The position numbers and the translations under genes were made by a program. A stretch of 64,000 nt of DNA from positions 62,001 to 126,000 of the forward strand of contig JAKSLE010000007.1 in assembly GCA_024401365.1 (NCBI GenBank), in the 5' to 3' direction. The stretch is from Bacteroidales bacterium. GTDB lineage: Bacteria; Bacteroidota; Bacteroidia; Bacteroidales; Marinilabiliaceae. Below, piece after piece: positions 9,029 to 18,733 of this stretch (position 1 is its first letter; every line of letters starts with the position of its first letter). Under the pieces are notes generated by a model. The model did not search any database, was not told the DNA's origin, and was given only the letters and a program-made list of their open reading frames with translations.

Positions 9029-9037
9029 TAGATAATC

Positions 9038-9937
9038 GTGGATACAGCTGAACTCATAAAAAAGGTTCGTCAGATCGAGATTAAGACTCGCGGTCTCTCT
9101 AACCATATCTTTGCTGGCGAGTATCACTCCGCCTTCAAAGGTCGTGGTATGGCTTTCGCCGAGGTCCGCGAATACCAGTTCGGCGACGACGTCCGTAACA
9201 TCGACTGGAACGTGACGGCTCGTATGTCAAAACCTTTTATCAAGGTCTTTGAGGAGGAGCGCGAGAATACCGTTATCCTACTTATCGACGTTTCGGGCTC
9301 ACGCGAATTTGGTACAGCAACTCGTTTCAAAAAGACTCTTATCACAGAATTGGCAGCTACCTTGGCGTTCTCTACTATACAGAACAACGATAAAGTAGGC
9401 GTAATATTCTTCTCCGACAGAGTGGAGCAGTTCATACCCCCTCAAAAGGGCAAGAAACATGTATTGCATATAATTCGTGAGTTGCTGACTTTCGAACCTC
9501 AAGGACGTGGTACCGACCTCAGCGAGGCTTTGCGTTACCTTACTGGCGCTATCAAGAAACGCTCTACAGCTTTTTTGATATCGGACTTCATGCAGGAGAC
9601 TGGCGCAGATATGCGTGAGGGCGATTCTACCCCTTTCGAACGCTCAATGCGCATCGCTTCCCACAAACACGATATGGTAGCCCTGAGAATTCTCGACAAG
9701 CGCGAAGCTGAATTGCCTGATGTAGGCTTGATGCTAATGACAGATGCCGAATCGGGCGAACAGCGCTGGGTGGATTCTTCTTCTGCCGCCGTACGTAATG
9801 CTTGGCGTAAGTCGTGGGTCGACCGCAACAATGCTCTGCAGCAGTCGTTCACTCGTTGTGGTGTAGACTCAGTAGATATAGCTACCGACCACGATTATGT
9901 TCTCGACTTGCTGAAACTCTTCAAACAACGAAGCTAA
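9038..9937 (+). CDS. DUF58 domain protein of the Bat operon
   Basis: 299 residues beginning with GTG (no better ATG nearby). The DUF58 signature is visible: GRGMAFAEVREYQFGDDVRNIDWNVTAR, followed by a VWA-like fold with VILLIDVSGS (metal-site motif DxSGS) near residue 88. DUF58 proteins are regular partners of MoxR ATPases and are probably substrates or adaptors. It stops immediately before the next ATG (TAAATG), consistent with coupled translation. Confidence 0.93.
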   Translation: MDTAELIKKVRQIEIKTRGLSNHIFAGEYHSAFKGRGMAFAEVREYQFGDDVRNIDWNVTARMSKPFIKVFEEERENTVILLIDVSGSREFGTATRFKKTLITELAATLAFSTIQNNDKVGVIFFSDRVEQFIPPQKGKKHVLHIIRELLTFEPQGRGTDLSEALRYLTGAIKKRSTAFLISDFMQETGADMREGDSTPFERSMRIASHKHDMVALRILDKREAELPDVGLMLMTDAESGEQRWVDSSSAAVRNAWRKSWVDRNNALQQSFTRCGVDSVDIATDHDYVLDLLKLFKQRS

Positions 9938-10909
9938 ATGAAGTATATCAGACATATATTTTTGCTCCTTTGCCTGGCAGTAGCTTTCTCCGCAAACGCA
10001 CAGAAGGTTCGCACTTATGCCGAGATGGACTCTACTGTCATTCTCATAGGCGGACAGGTGGGACTGGATGTAGTGGCATCTTTCCCCGCTGATGCCAACA
10101 TACATTTCCTCCCTTTGGAGGGCGACACGCTCTCGAAGGAGGTGGAGATTGTGGACCGCTTGATGCCCGACTCAACTATCGAGGCTAACGTCATCACTAT
10201 CCATCAGCGTTATATCGTACAGTCGTTCGATAGTGGATTGCATTACATCAACCCTAAGCCTTTGCTGTTGTTACCAGATAGCTCAACTGTCAAGGTCGAC
10301 ATCCCAGCGTTGAATGTTCTCAATCCTTTTAATATCGAGATCGACCAACAGTCGCAAGTGGCTAAGATAACCGATATCCGCGATGCAATGAATGCTCCAT
10401 GGACTTTGGCTGAGTTCCTTCAGAACTGGCCATGGATGGTAGGCGCTATACTGCTGATAGGTGCAATAATATTGGGTATCTGGTACTACAAACGCCAGAA
10501 GGCTAAAAACGCCGGCATGGTAAAGGAGAAACCAAAGAAGGTGATCCCTTGCCACGTAATAGCCCTCGACAATCTGGAACAATTGAAGGAGAAGGCACTG
10601 TGGCAACATTCTCACGTCAAGGAATACTACTCTGAGTTGACAGAGATCCTACGTACTTATATAAGTGCCCGATACAACGTCAACGCTATGGAGAGTACAA
10701 CAGACGAGATAATGGACAGCCTGAAGGCTATACCTAATATAGATATGTCTGATACTACACGTATGCAGAATATATTGGAGTTGGCCGACTTCGCTAAGTT
10801 CGCTAAACTGGAGCCGCTGCCCGACGAAAACGACGGCGCTATGAAACAGGCTGTGGAGTTTGTCAGCAATACAGCCGAGACAAATACTCTGGAAGCTACA
10901 ACTAAATAA
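9938..10909 (+). CDS. Membrane-anchored Bat-operon protein of unknown function
   Basis: 323 residues: signal peptide (MKYIRHIFLLLCLAVAFSANAQ), a periplasmic beta-rich domain of about 130 residues, one membrane helix (WMVGAILLIGAIILGIWYY, around 168-187), then a basic cytoplasmic helical tail with SARYNVNAMESTTDEI. This tail resembles the C-terminal region of BatD proteins and DUF4381-like partners, which also sit between DUF58 and VWA genes. Its position within the operon makes it part of the Bat complex; no enzymatic motif is seen. Confidence 0.82.
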   Translation: MKYIRHIFLLLCLAVAFSANAQKVRTYAEMDSTVILIGGQVGLDVVASFPADANIHFLPLEGDTLSKEVEIVDRLMPDSTIEANVITIHQRYIVQSFDSGLHYINPKPLLLLPDSSTVKVDIPALNVLNPFNIEIDQQSQVAKITDIRDAMNAPWTLAEFLQNWPWMVGAILLIGAIILGIWYYKRQKAKNAGMVKEKPKKVIPCHVIALDNLEQLKEKALWQHSHVKEYYSELTEILRTYISARYNVNAMESTTDEIMDSLKAIPNIDMSDTTRMQNILELADFAKFAKLEPLPDENDGAMKQAVEFVSNTAETNTLEATTK

Positions 10910-10927
10910 ACAGTAAAGGATATCAAA

Positions 10928-11911
10928 GTGGAATTCTTACATCCCGAATATTTCTGGCTACTACTCGTAGTCCCATTATATATAGCTTGGTATATCTGGC
11001 GTCAGAATAAAATCAACACCACTATCCAGGTATCTTCGCTCTCCCCTATGAAGGGCGTAGGTAAATCATGGAAGAGCTATCTGCGCCACTTGCCAATGGT
11101 TCTGCGTATGCTGGCCCTCGCAGCGGCTGTATGCGTCATAGCTCGCCCTCAGTCAACGTCTAGTCACCGCGACGAGAAGACAGAGGGTATCGACATAGTA
11201 ATGGCTGTGGATATTTCGGGTTCTATGCGTGCACAGGACTTCAAGCCTAATCGTCTGGAAGCAGCTAAAGATGTGGCTATCAGATTCATTAGCGGTCGTG
11301 AAACAGATAATATCGGCCTAGTGATATTTGCAGGAGAGAGTTTCACTCAGTGTCCGTTGACCACCGACCATGCCGTACTGACCAACCTCTTCAATGATAT
11401 ACAGACTGGTATGCTCGAGGATGGTACTGCTATCGGCTCTGGCTTGGCTACAGCTATCAACCGCATCAAAGAGAGCAAGGCCAAGAGTAAGGTCATCATC
11501 TTGCTGACCGATGGCGAGAATAACCGTGGATCTATTACACCTCTCAAGGCGGCTGAGATAGCTCAGACCTTCGGCGTGAGAGTCTATACTATCGGTGTAG
11601 GTACCAACGGCACTGCCCCATTCCCAGTACAGACAGCTTTCGGTATACAGTATCAGGATATGGAGGTTAAAATCGACGAGACTCTCCTGACTCAGATTGC
11701 TGATATGACTGGCGGCAAGTATTTCCGCGCTACCAACAAGAGCAGCCTTCAGAGTATCTACGAGGAGATCGATCAGTTGGAAAAGACTATCATGGATGTA
11801 CGTGAGTATACCAAACGTACAGAGGAGTATCTGCCCTACGCATTGGCTTGTGCACTATTACTCCTCCTTGAGATGCTTCTCCGAAATACAATACTTCGCA
11901 CATTACCTTAG
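10928..11911 (+). CDS. batA: BatA, von Willebrand factor A membrane protein
   Basis: 327 residues beginning with GTG. Two helices near the N-terminus (YFWLLLVVPLYIAWYIW and MVLRMLALAAAVCVIA) and one at the C-terminus (LPYALACALLLLLEML) frame a VWA domain. The MIDAS is intact: MAVDISGSM, with T and D later (VIILLTDGENN). BatA/BatB are inner-membrane proteins first linked to aerotolerance in Bacteroides fragilis. Lies 18 bp after the previous gene and 23 bp before batB. Confidence 0.94.
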   Translation: MEFLHPEYFWLLLVVPLYIAWYIWRQNKINTTIQVSSLSPMKGVGKSWKSYLRHLPMVLRMLALAAAVCVIARPQSTSSHRDEKTEGIDIVMAVDISGSMRAQDFKPNRLEAAKDVAIRFISGRETDNIGLVIFAGESFTQCPLTTDHAVLTNLFNDIQTGMLEDGTAIGSGLATAINRIKESKAKSKVIILLTDGENNRGSITPLKAAEIAQTFGVRVYTIGVGTNGTAPFPVQTAFGIQYQDMEVKIDETLLTQIADMTGGKYFRATNKSSLQSIYEEIDQLEKTIMDVREYTKRTEEYLPYALACALLLLLEMLLRNTILRTLP

Positions 11912-11934
11912 AACAATATTTACGAGACTTTATC

Positions 11935-12987
11935 ATGCGTTTCGCTAATCCATATATGCTCTACCTCTTGCTACTGGTTCCAGTGGCTATAGTGGTCTAC
12001 TACTACCTACAGAGCAAACGTCGCAAAGCTCTAAAGGCTTTCGGTGAACAGGGACTTATACAGCACCTGATGCCTCTATATTCTCCAACTCGTCAGAATA
12101 TCAAGGCATGGATACTCCTAATAGCTTTCGCTCTCCAGATTCTTATCTTGGCACGACCTCAGTTCGGCACTAAACTGGAGACTACCAAACGTAGCGGCAT
12201 AGAGATAATGGTAGCCATCGACGTGTCAAACTCAATGAACTCGATGGACGTATCTCCTTCGCGCCTCGAAATGGCTAAAATGGCTGTGTCACGCTTGGTC
12301 GATAAGATGACTAACGACCGTTTGGGTATAGTGGTATTCGCTGGTACTGCTCACGTCCAGTTGCCTATTACAACCGACTACCCTTCGGCTAAGATGTTCC
12401 TCTCGTCAATATCTACAGGCATGGTACCTGTACAGGGAACAGCTATAGGCGCAGCTATCAATATGTGCCGCAATTCATTCACCTCTCAGGATAATATCAA
12501 TCGCGCTATAATAATTATAACCGATGGCGAAAACCATGAGGACGATGGCGTTGAGGCAGCTCGAATAGCAGCTTCCGAGGGCATAAGAGTCTACACAGTG
12601 GGTATGGGTACACCTAAGGGTTCTCCTATTCCTGTAACCCCTGGCAATACGCACGACTTCATCAAGGACAAGCAGGGTAACGTGGTAATATCTAAGATCG
12701 ATGAGCAGACTCTCGTAAATATTGCCGCAGAGGCCAACGGAGCTTATATCCCTGCCAACAACATACGTAATGGCATCAATGCTTTGGTAGAGGAGCTGAA
12801 CAATATAGAAAAGACCGAATTTGAATCGAAGGTCTATTCTCAGTATAGCGACCGCTTCCAATACCTGGAGATAATCGTTATTTTTCTCCTTCTTATCGAT
12901 CTCCTCTTACTGGGACGAAAGAATACCCACTTGAGTAAGTTCGATATATTTACCCGTAAGGAGAATGCTAAAGATTTGTTCAACTAA
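11935..12987 (+). CDS. batB: BatB, von Willebrand factor A membrane protein
   Basis: 350 residues, paralogous to BatA. N-terminal helix (YMLYLLLLVPVAIVVYYYL), a second helix (AWILLIAFALQILILA), VWA domain with MIDAS VAIDVSNSMNSMD and IIIITDGENHEDDG, and a C-terminal helix (LEIIVIFLLLIDLLLL). The MIDAS reads DVSNS rather than DISGS, still within the DxSxS rule. Membrane topology places the VWA domain between membrane anchors, available to BatA and the TPR proteins encoded next. Confidence 0.94.
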   Translation: MRFANPYMLYLLLLVPVAIVVYYYLQSKRRKALKAFGEQGLIQHLMPLYSPTRQNIKAWILLIAFALQILILARPQFGTKLETTKRSGIEIMVAIDVSNSMNSMDVSPSRLEMAKMAVSRLVDKMTNDRLGIVVFAGTAHVQLPITTDYPSAKMFLSSISTGMVPVQGTAIGAAINMCRNSFTSQDNINRAIIIITDGENHEDDGVEAARIAASEGIRVYTVGMGTPKGSPIPVTPGNTHDFIKDKQGNVVISKIDEQTLVNIAAEANGAYIPANNIRNGINALVEELNNIEKTEFESKVYSQYSDRFQYLEIIVIFLLLIDLLLLGRKNTHLSKFDIFTRKENAKDLFN

Positions 12988-12999
12988 TACAATCCAAAT

Positions 13000-13692
13000 A
13001 TGCGATACATATTAGTTTTCATAACAGCCTTGCTGATATCAGCATCAGCCAACGCTCAGAAGGAACGTAAGTACATACGAGATAGCTACAACCAATACAC
13101 AGATGGTAAATACGAGGACGCTCAGGAGTCTTCTGTTCGTGCATTGGCCGAAGCACCAAACTCATACGAGGCTAATTACAACTACGCTTGCTCGCTCTTC
13201 AAACAGGAGAAAGTCGACGAGGCTCTGGAGAAACTCAACCAAATGGCCCAAAATGAGACTGACAAAGAGCATATCAGCCAGCTATACCACAATATAGGCA
13301 ACTGCCACTACGTAAAGGGTGAGTTTGACAAGAGTATCGATGCCTACAAGAAATCGCTCCGCGCTAACCCCGATGGCGAGGAGGGCTTCCGCACACGATA
13401 CAACTTAGTAGCAGCACAGAAAATGTTGCAGCAAGACCAGAATCAAGATCAGAATCAAAATAAAGATCAACAACAACAGCAACAACAGCAACAACAGCAG
13501 CAGCAACAAGAACAACAACAGCAACAACAGGATCAACAGCAAGACCAGCAACAGCAGCAACAACAAAACGAAATGTCGAAGGATGATGCTCAGCGAATCT
13601 TGGACGCTCTACAACAGGATGAAAACAAACTGCAGGAGGAGCGCAAAAAGATCAAGGCACCAGCTAATCGCAACATCGAGAAAAATTGGTAA
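13000..13692 (+). CDS. batC: BatC, periplasmic TPR protein with polyglutamine tail
   Basis: 230 residues. Signal peptide (MRYILVFITALLISASANAQ), then about three TPR units (residues 25-140; e.g. LYHNIGNCHYVKGEFDKSIDAYKKSL). A glutamine-rich region (residues ~146-188) is built almost entirely of CAA/CAG codons, followed by a short conserved end (MSKDDAQRILDALQQDENKLQEERKK). The last part resembles the C-terminal motif of BatC proteins. The gene ends 29 bp before the preferred batD start. The Q-run is unusually long and DNA-repetitive. Confidence 0.9.
   Translation: MRYILVFITALLISASANAQKERKYIRDSYNQYTDGKYEDAQESSVRALAEAPNSYEANYNYACSLFKQEKVDEALEKLNQMAQNETDKEHISQLYHNIGNCHYVKGEFDKSIDAYKKSLRANPDGEEGFRTRYNLVAAQKMLQQDQNQDQNQNKDQQQQQQQQQQQQQQEQQQQQQDQQQDQQQQQQQNEMSKDDAQRILDALQQDENKLQEERKKIKAPANRNIEKNW
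13433..13570 (+). repeat. CAA/CAG low-complexity tract inside batC
   Basis: About 46 codons, mostly CAA and CAG in irregular alternation with a few GAA, GAT, AAT and AAA codons, encoding a near-pure glutamine run. Such tracts can change length by slippage while staying in frame. Confidence 0.85.
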
Positions 13693-13721
13693 TTTTGCTC
13701 ATTCCTATAACGATAGAAGAA

Positions 13722-15566
13722 ATGATGACAGTAAATAAACATATACTCAGGTTTATCACGCTCTCTCTCATCTTTTGCCTTACAAGCTTGGGATTGATGG
13801 CTCAGACGTCTTTCACTGGTCAGGCACCATCAACCGTAACCGTAGGTGAGAACTTCCGCGTGATTTACAAGGTCAACGCCGACGTGAACAATATACGTCT
13901 ACCAGAACTTGATGGCATAAATATCCTTTACGGACCTAGCACCCAGCATAGCACGTCGTATAGCAGCATCAATGGCAAGGTTACTACTTCCGTCGAGAAC
14001 TCTTTTACTTACGTGATGCGTATCGATAAGGTAGGTACATACAATATCGATCCTGCTACAATTACTGTCGAAGGGCAACCTGTACGTAGTAACGCTATTA
14101 CTATCAACGTCATCAAGGATGCTTCTTCTAGCTCAAACGCCACACAGGGTGGTCAAAAACAACAGAGCCAGCCTGGCACTGCACAGTCTTCTGGCAATAA
14201 GGATGATATCATAATCGTTCAATCGCTCAATAAGAGTTCTGTATATGAGGGCGAGGCCGTAGTGCTTACTATCAAGATTTATACAAATGCCGACCTCAAC
14301 AATATATTTGATGCAAAAGAGCCTTCTTTGGACAACTTTGTATCTCAGGACTTAATGGAGGATCGTTCACTACAGTTTCAGTTGGGTGAGTACAATGGCC
14401 GCACCTACCACGTAGCTTTGGCTGGCCGTTACCTCCTCATCCCTCAGAAGAGTGGCAACATAACTATAGACCCTACCGAATACGAGTTTGGCGTAAAAAA
14501 ACGCATACGTAACGGTGGAGGTGGTTTCTTTAGCGGCTTCTTCGACGATATTCAGATTTATCGCCAGCGCGTAGCTAGTAAGTCTCTATCGCTCAACGTT
14601 AAACCTCTCCCACAACCTCGTCCTGCTGGCTTTAGTGGTGGTGTGGGCACTAACTTCAAATTCAACGTAAGCGCTACTCCCGATCAGGTTGAGACAGATA
14701 ATAGCATCCAGGTTAAGGTAGCCGTAAGCGGCGAGGGTAACCTCAAGATTTTGTCTCTCCCTAAGCCTCAGTTCCATCAGGATTTCGACTCATTCGACCC
14801 CAAGGAGTCTAGCAACCTTAAGGCTGGTGCAAACGGCTTCATGGGCTCTCGCGAGGCTGAATATCTTATAATCCCTCGTCGTGATGGCGATTTCGAGATT
14901 CCTCAGCTCTCGTTCTCATACTTCAATACCGAACAGGGCAAGTATGTTACCCTCACTCAGGGTCCATTCCCTATACACGTGGCTAAGGGCGCTAATTCGG
15001 GCAACAACCAGTCTACTCAGGTATTCCAAGGTGGACAACGCGAACAGGTACAGTACGTAGGCAAGGATATCCGATATCTGCATACAAACGATACTGAACT
15101 GAAGTCTAAGGACGATTTCTTCCTCTTCTCTGGCGCATTCTGGACATGCATCTTCTGCCCTCTGGCAATTCTCATTGCTTGCTTCTTCGCATACCGCAAG
15201 AAGATAAAGGACAACGCTAACATGATGGCTGTGAAGAAACGTCGCGCTAATAAGGTGGCTAAAAAGCGTCTGAAGAAGGCTCAGAGTTTCATTACAAAGA
15301 ATGAGCGTGAAAACTTCTTCGACGAGGTTATGCGCGCTATGTGGGGCTACTTGAGCGATAAGTTGTCTATCCCTATGTCGGAACTTACCAAAGACAACGC
15401 TCGCGAAAAGATGCTGGAGCACTCAATATCTGAGGCCGACGCCGATGAGTTCATCAATGTACTGGATGCTTGCGAGTTCGCCCGTTACGCTCCTGCTGAG
15501 TTGTCCGACAAGATGGAGGATATATACAACCGTGCAGCCGATGTTATCGGTCGTATGGAGAAATAA
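13722..15566 (+). CDS. batD: BatD, oxygen-tolerance membrane protein
   Basis: The ATG at 13722 (or 13725) gives a normal signal peptide (MMTVNKHILRFITLSLIFCL...LMAQ); an in-frame ATG at 13686 would overlap batC and add an unlikely leader, so I reject it. The protein (~614 residues) has the BatD pattern of repeated beta-sandwich domains: TSFTGQAPSTVTVGENFRV, VQSLNKSSVYEGEAVVLTIKIYT, then ATPDQVETDNSIQVKVAVSGEGNL. A single membrane helix follows (FSGAFWTCIFCPLAILIACFFAYRK), then a basic cytoplasmic tail similar to that of the 9938-10909 protein. Periplasmic scaffolding for BatA/B/C is the accepted view. Confidence 0.93.
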   Translation: MMTVNKHILRFITLSLIFCLTSLGLMAQTSFTGQAPSTVTVGENFRVIYKVNADVNNIRLPELDGINILYGPSTQHSTSYSSINGKVTTSVENSFTYVMRIDKVGTYNIDPATITVEGQPVRSNAITINVIKDASSSSNATQGGQKQQSQPGTAQSSGNKDDIIIVQSLNKSSVYEGEAVVLTIKIYTNADLNNIFDAKEPSLDNFVSQDLMEDRSLQFQLGEYNGRTYHVALAGRYLLIPQKSGNITIDPTEYEFGVKKRIRNGGGGFFSGFFDDIQIYRQRVASKSLSLNVKPLPQPRPAGFSGGVGTNFKFNVSATPDQVETDNSIQVKVAVSGEGNLKILSLPKPQFHQDFDSFDPKESSNLKAGANGFMGSREAEYLIIPRRDGDFEIPQLSFSYFNTEQGKYVTLTQGPFPIHVAKGANSGNNQSTQVFQGGQREQVQYVGKDIRYLHTNDTELKSKDDFFLFSGAFWTCIFCPLAILIACFFAYRKKIKDNANMMAVKKRRANKVAKKRLKKAQSFITKNERENFFDEVMRAMWGYLSDKLSIPMSELTKDNAREKMLEHSISEADADEFINVLDACEFARYAPAELSDKMEDIYNRAADVIGRMEK

Positions 15567-15593
15567 ACCATATAACATAGATTATTCTGCATT

Positions 15594-16367
15594 ATGATAC
15601 GCAATATACTAAAAGCCATATACACCGTAGTTCTGGTACTGGTATGCTCTATGTATGCCAGCGCTCAAAGCCAAGCCCTGCAAGATAGCTTGACTCAGGC
15701 CAATAACTACGCTAAGGATGGTCTGAACGCTCAGGCCATAAATACTTACGAGTATATCTTGTCTCAGGGCTATACTAATGCTTCTGTATACTACAATCTG
15801 GGGTATGCATACTACAAGCAGGGTAACCTCGGTCGCGCAATACTTAATATGGAACGCGCCAAGAAGCTTAACCCTAATGACCCTGATATATTGTACAATC
15901 TTGAGCACGCATACGCTATGACCGATCAGATGCAGGTGGTAGAGCCTGTATTCTTCGAGGCGTGGTGGGCTGGATTCAAGAATATATTAAGCCCAAATGG
16001 ATGGGCCGTAGTAGTGGTTATATTGTTCATCTTGGCTCTTTGTGCTATAGCTGGCTTCTTGTTTGCTAATAATATAGCTCTGCGCAAAGTGGGATTCTTC
16101 GGTGCTATGGTCTTGTCTATCTTCTGCATCGTGGCTCTTACTATAGCTATCAATAAACGTAGCGAGATTATCGATAGTACAGAGGCTATCATCCTCAGTT
16201 CTTCTGTTACTCTCTCTACTTCGCCTGACAAGAATGGCTCGGAAATGGCTATTCTCCACGAAGGTACTCACGTCGAAATCGTCTCTCTTCTCAACGAGTG
16301 GGCAGAGGTACGCCTAAAGGATGGTAATGTGGGATGGCTCAAGGTTGCCGACTTTGAGAAAATCTAA
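15594..16367 (+). CDS. batE: BatE, TPR and SH3-like membrane protein
   Basis: 257 residues: signal peptide (ending ASAQS), a TPR block (residues ~25-105, NASVYYNLGYAYYKQGNLGRA), two membrane helices (WAVVVVILFILALCAIAGFLF and GFFGAMVLSIFCIVALTIAI) and a C-terminal bacterial SH3-like domain (VTLSTSPDKNGSEMAILHEG...EWAEVRLKDGNVGWL). This is the full BatE arrangement. The next gene begins inside its 3' end, so the operon continues. Confidence 0.92.
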   Translation: MIRNILKAIYTVVLVLVCSMYASAQSQALQDSLTQANNYAKDGLNAQAINTYEYILSQGYTNASVYYNLGYAYYKQGNLGRAILNMERAKKLNPNDPDILYNLEHAYAMTDQMQVVEPVFFEAWWAGFKNILSPNGWAVVVVILFILALCAIAGFLFANNIALRKVGFFGAMVLSIFCIVALTIAINKRSEIIDSTEAIILSSSVTLSTSPDKNGSEMAILHEGTHVEIVSLLNEWAEVRLKDGNVGWLKVADFEKI

Positions 16368-17745
16368 CAAAATATCAACCCCATGCTTCATAGGAGTATT
16401 TTTCTATTTCTTATGTAGCATTATCGTAGGATGTGAGTCTGAATACTCCACACCCTCTTCTTTGTCTGCACTCGATTTTTCTACAGATACCCTCTCTTTC
16501 GATTCACTCTTCGTGGGGGACCAATCAGAAAACCTCGTCTTACGCCTGTACAATCGTAGCAAGGATAATCTATTGATAGACCAGATTCTGCTCGAGGGTG
16601 GCGAGAATGCTCACTATTCAATCAACATCGATGGTATATCTTCTCCGTCTTTGATGAATGTACAACTGGCAGCCAAGGATAGCTTGTATATCTTTGTCAA
16701 TTTCTTTTGCAACCATACAATGCTGGAGAACACTATGGAGGTGACCGACCGTGTGACACTTAGAGTGGGTTCTATGACTAAATCTGCTATCCTCTCTGCT
16801 CATGTCATGAATGTCAATGTTCTCGATAATGTGACTATCTCTCGCAATACATCCTTGACATCAAATATCCCCTACCGAATATATGGGGAACTGAATATTC
16901 CCGAGGGAACAACGCTCACTATAGCCCCTTCTGCTGAGTTGTACATGGCCCCTAAGTCGCGTATCGAAGTCTATGGAAATCTTATTGCCGAAGGAACAAT
17001 GGATGAACCTATTACTATCCATAGCGACCGCTTGTCTTCTTTCTACGATGACGTTCCTTCTCAATGGGATTGGATATGTATCAATAAGTCGGCCCACGCT
17101 TCTCTCAAGAACGTAGAGATATCTAACGCCAGAAACGCTATTCAGGTCGATAGCACAGCTTCTCTGTGGCTAAATAGTTGTATCCTTCGCGATGCTGGTG
17201 CATCAATGGTATATTCCAACCACGGAGATATCCATGTGTATAATAGCCTAATGTACAATAGCGGCGGCGCTCTGCTGGAGGCTCACGGCGGAGATGTGGA
17301 GTGTATCCATTCTACTTTGTCCAACCACTTCTCATGGGATTATCGCAAAGTGTCTGCAGTCCGCCTTCTACCTTCTACCGACAGTTCTTATGGTAATCTC
17401 TTGTTGGCTAATAGCATAATCGAGGGGAATCAGCGCAACGAACTGGAGTGCGAGGCCGAGTCGCTGCTTGTCGACCATTGCGCCATAACTACCGAAAACA
17501 TTAAGTCTATTGCCAATGATTCCCGCTTTGTAGAGGTAATATCTACAGGTAATATCAAATTTAAGGACGTAAAAAAGCATAACTACCATTTGACAGAGGG
17601 CTCCGATGCTCTCAACAAGGCTAATCCTTCATACGTAAATGATTGTCCAGTCGACCTTGATGGCAATAGCCGTAATATTTCTACTCCAACAATCGGGGCT
17701 TACGAATGCCCTATAGAACAACAAATAGCCGACCATGAAAAATAA
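16354..17745 (+). CDS. Beta-helix lipoprotein linked to the Bat operon
   Basis: The frame is open from an ATG at 16321, but that start would overlap batE by 47 bp and bury the signal sequence. A TTG at 16354 gives a normal lipoprotein signal (MRKSNK...FFYFLCSIIVGC) with lipobox IVGC, so I prefer it; the choice is uncertain. The mature protein begins CESEY, an acidic start like surface-export signals in this phylum. It has an N-terminal beta domain, then a right-handed parallel beta-helix (NIPEGTTLTIAPSAELYMAP, IEVYGNLIAEGTMDEPITIHS, VEISNARNAIQVDS) and a C-terminal LDGNSRNISTPTIGAYE motif seen in choice-of-anchor Q proteins. No catalytic residues recognised. Confidence 0.78.
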   Translation: MRKSNKISTPCFIGVFFYFLCSIIVGCESEYSTPSSLSALDFSTDTLSFDSLFVGDQSENLVLRLYNRSKDNLLIDQILLEGGENAHYSINIDGISSPSLMNVQLAAKDSLYIFVNFFCNHTMLENTMEVTDRVTLRVGSMTKSAILSAHVMNVNVLDNVTISRNTSLTSNIPYRIYGELNIPEGTTLTIAPSAELYMAPKSRIEVYGNLIAEGTMDEPITIHSDRLSSFYDDVPSQWDWICINKSAHASLKNVEISNARNAIQVDSTASLWLNSCILRDAGASMVYSNHGDIHVYNSLMYNSGGALLEAHGGDVECIHSTLSNHFSWDYRKVSAVRLLPSTDSSYGNLLLANSIIEGNQRNELECEAESLLVDHCAITTENIKSIANDSRFVEVISTGNIKFKDVKKHNYHLTEGSDALNKANPSYVNDCPVDLDGNSRNISTPTIGAYECPIEQQIADHEK

Positions 17746-18724
17746 ATTTCTACTCTCATTCATAATAGCATTTCTGCTTTTGACAAGCTTGTACGCACAG
17801 TCGCCTAAGGACTCTCTTATCTTGATTACATACAACGTGGAGAATTTCTTCCACCCAGATGACGATCCCGCTACTAACGATAACGAGTTCACCCCTAATG
17901 GTACATATATGTGGACCAATAGTCGCGCTATACGAAAAGCTGTCAAAATAGCCCGAGTTATCAATAGCATCGCCGAGGCAAGCCATTACCCTGATATAAT
18001 AGGTTTCTGCGAAATAGAGGGTAGCGAAGCCGCCAATATCCTTCTCTCTTATGGCAAATTGAAGAATCGAGGCTACCGTTTGGTAAACTTGGATACTAGG
18101 GATGGCCGTGGAATAGCTACTGTCATCATTTACCGTCACGACCGCCTTTGCTTGGTAGATAGCACAACTATCGATTGCAACGTCCCTTCTGAGGATTTTA
18201 ATACTCGCAAAATACTTCATTGCACTTTTACCCACGGCAGGGATACTCTCCATGTCTTGGAGAACCATTGGCCTTCTCGCTCTGGCGGCGTCGCTAAGAG
18301 CGCATGGCGTCGCAATCATGTGGCTACAATGCTCAAGAATTACTGCGACTCTATCCTCGCCTTGTCTGCTGACGCTAAAATAGTGATAATGGGCGACCTA
18401 AACGAGACTGCCGATAGCGAGGAAATACACGATGTTCTGGGCGCTCGCAAAGAGGGTCCAGTATATTTCAATATTTCCGAAACCGACCCTCATGGCCATC
18501 TGTCTTATTGCTATCGTGGCAAATGGTCAACTATCGACCACATTATCGTCTCTCGCAGTATCAAAGAGTCGTGCTCTCCTAAATTCGAGGTGTTCAAACC
18601 AACATTCCTCTTGGAGCAGGATTTCTACAATAACTCATACAAACCTTTTCGTACTTACATAGGTCAGAAATACAATGATGGTTATTCCGACCATCTGCCT
18701 GTAAAACTGACTATTGCCTTTTAA
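17735..18724 (+). CDS. Secreted endonuclease/exonuclease/phosphatase-family protein
   Basis: 329 residues, starting inside the previous gene (11-bp overlap). Signal peptide MKNKFLLSFIIAFLLLTSLYAQ. All motifs of the DNase I-like fold are present: LITYNVENFF, FCEIEGSEAANIL, GRGIATVIIYR, LENHWPSRSGG, IMGDLNETADS, STIDHIIVSRS and YSDHLPVKL, giving catalytic His, Asp, Asn and the final Asp-His pair. The substrate may be nucleic acid or a phosphoester; the family does not decide it. Export to the periplasm or beyond is likely. Gene order ties its expression to the Bat genes. Confidence 0.88.
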   Translation: MKNKFLLSFIIAFLLLTSLYAQSPKDSLILITYNVENFFHPDDDPATNDNEFTPNGTYMWTNSRAIRKAVKIARVINSIAEASHYPDIIGFCEIEGSEAANILLSYGKLKNRGYRLVNLDTRDGRGIATVIIYRHDRLCLVDSTTIDCNVPSEDFNTRKILHCTFTHGRDTLHVLENHWPSRSGGVAKSAWRRNHVATMLKNYCDSILALSADAKIVIMGDLNETADSEEIHDVLGARKEGPVYFNISETDPHGHLSYCYRGKWSTIDHIIVSRSIKESCSPKFEVFKPTFLLEQDFYNNSYKPFRTYIGQKYNDGYSDHLPVKLTIAF

Positions 18725-18733
18725 TCGCTAGTC

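Noticed and set aside
13433-13570. CRISPR-like or tandem-repeat array
   Set aside because: No spacer structure; it is an in-frame glutamine codon run inside batC.
17756-18319. 187-residue reverse-strand frame inside the endonuclease/phosphatase gene
   Set aside because: Fully antisense to a gene with all catalytic motifs; no start context or promoter.
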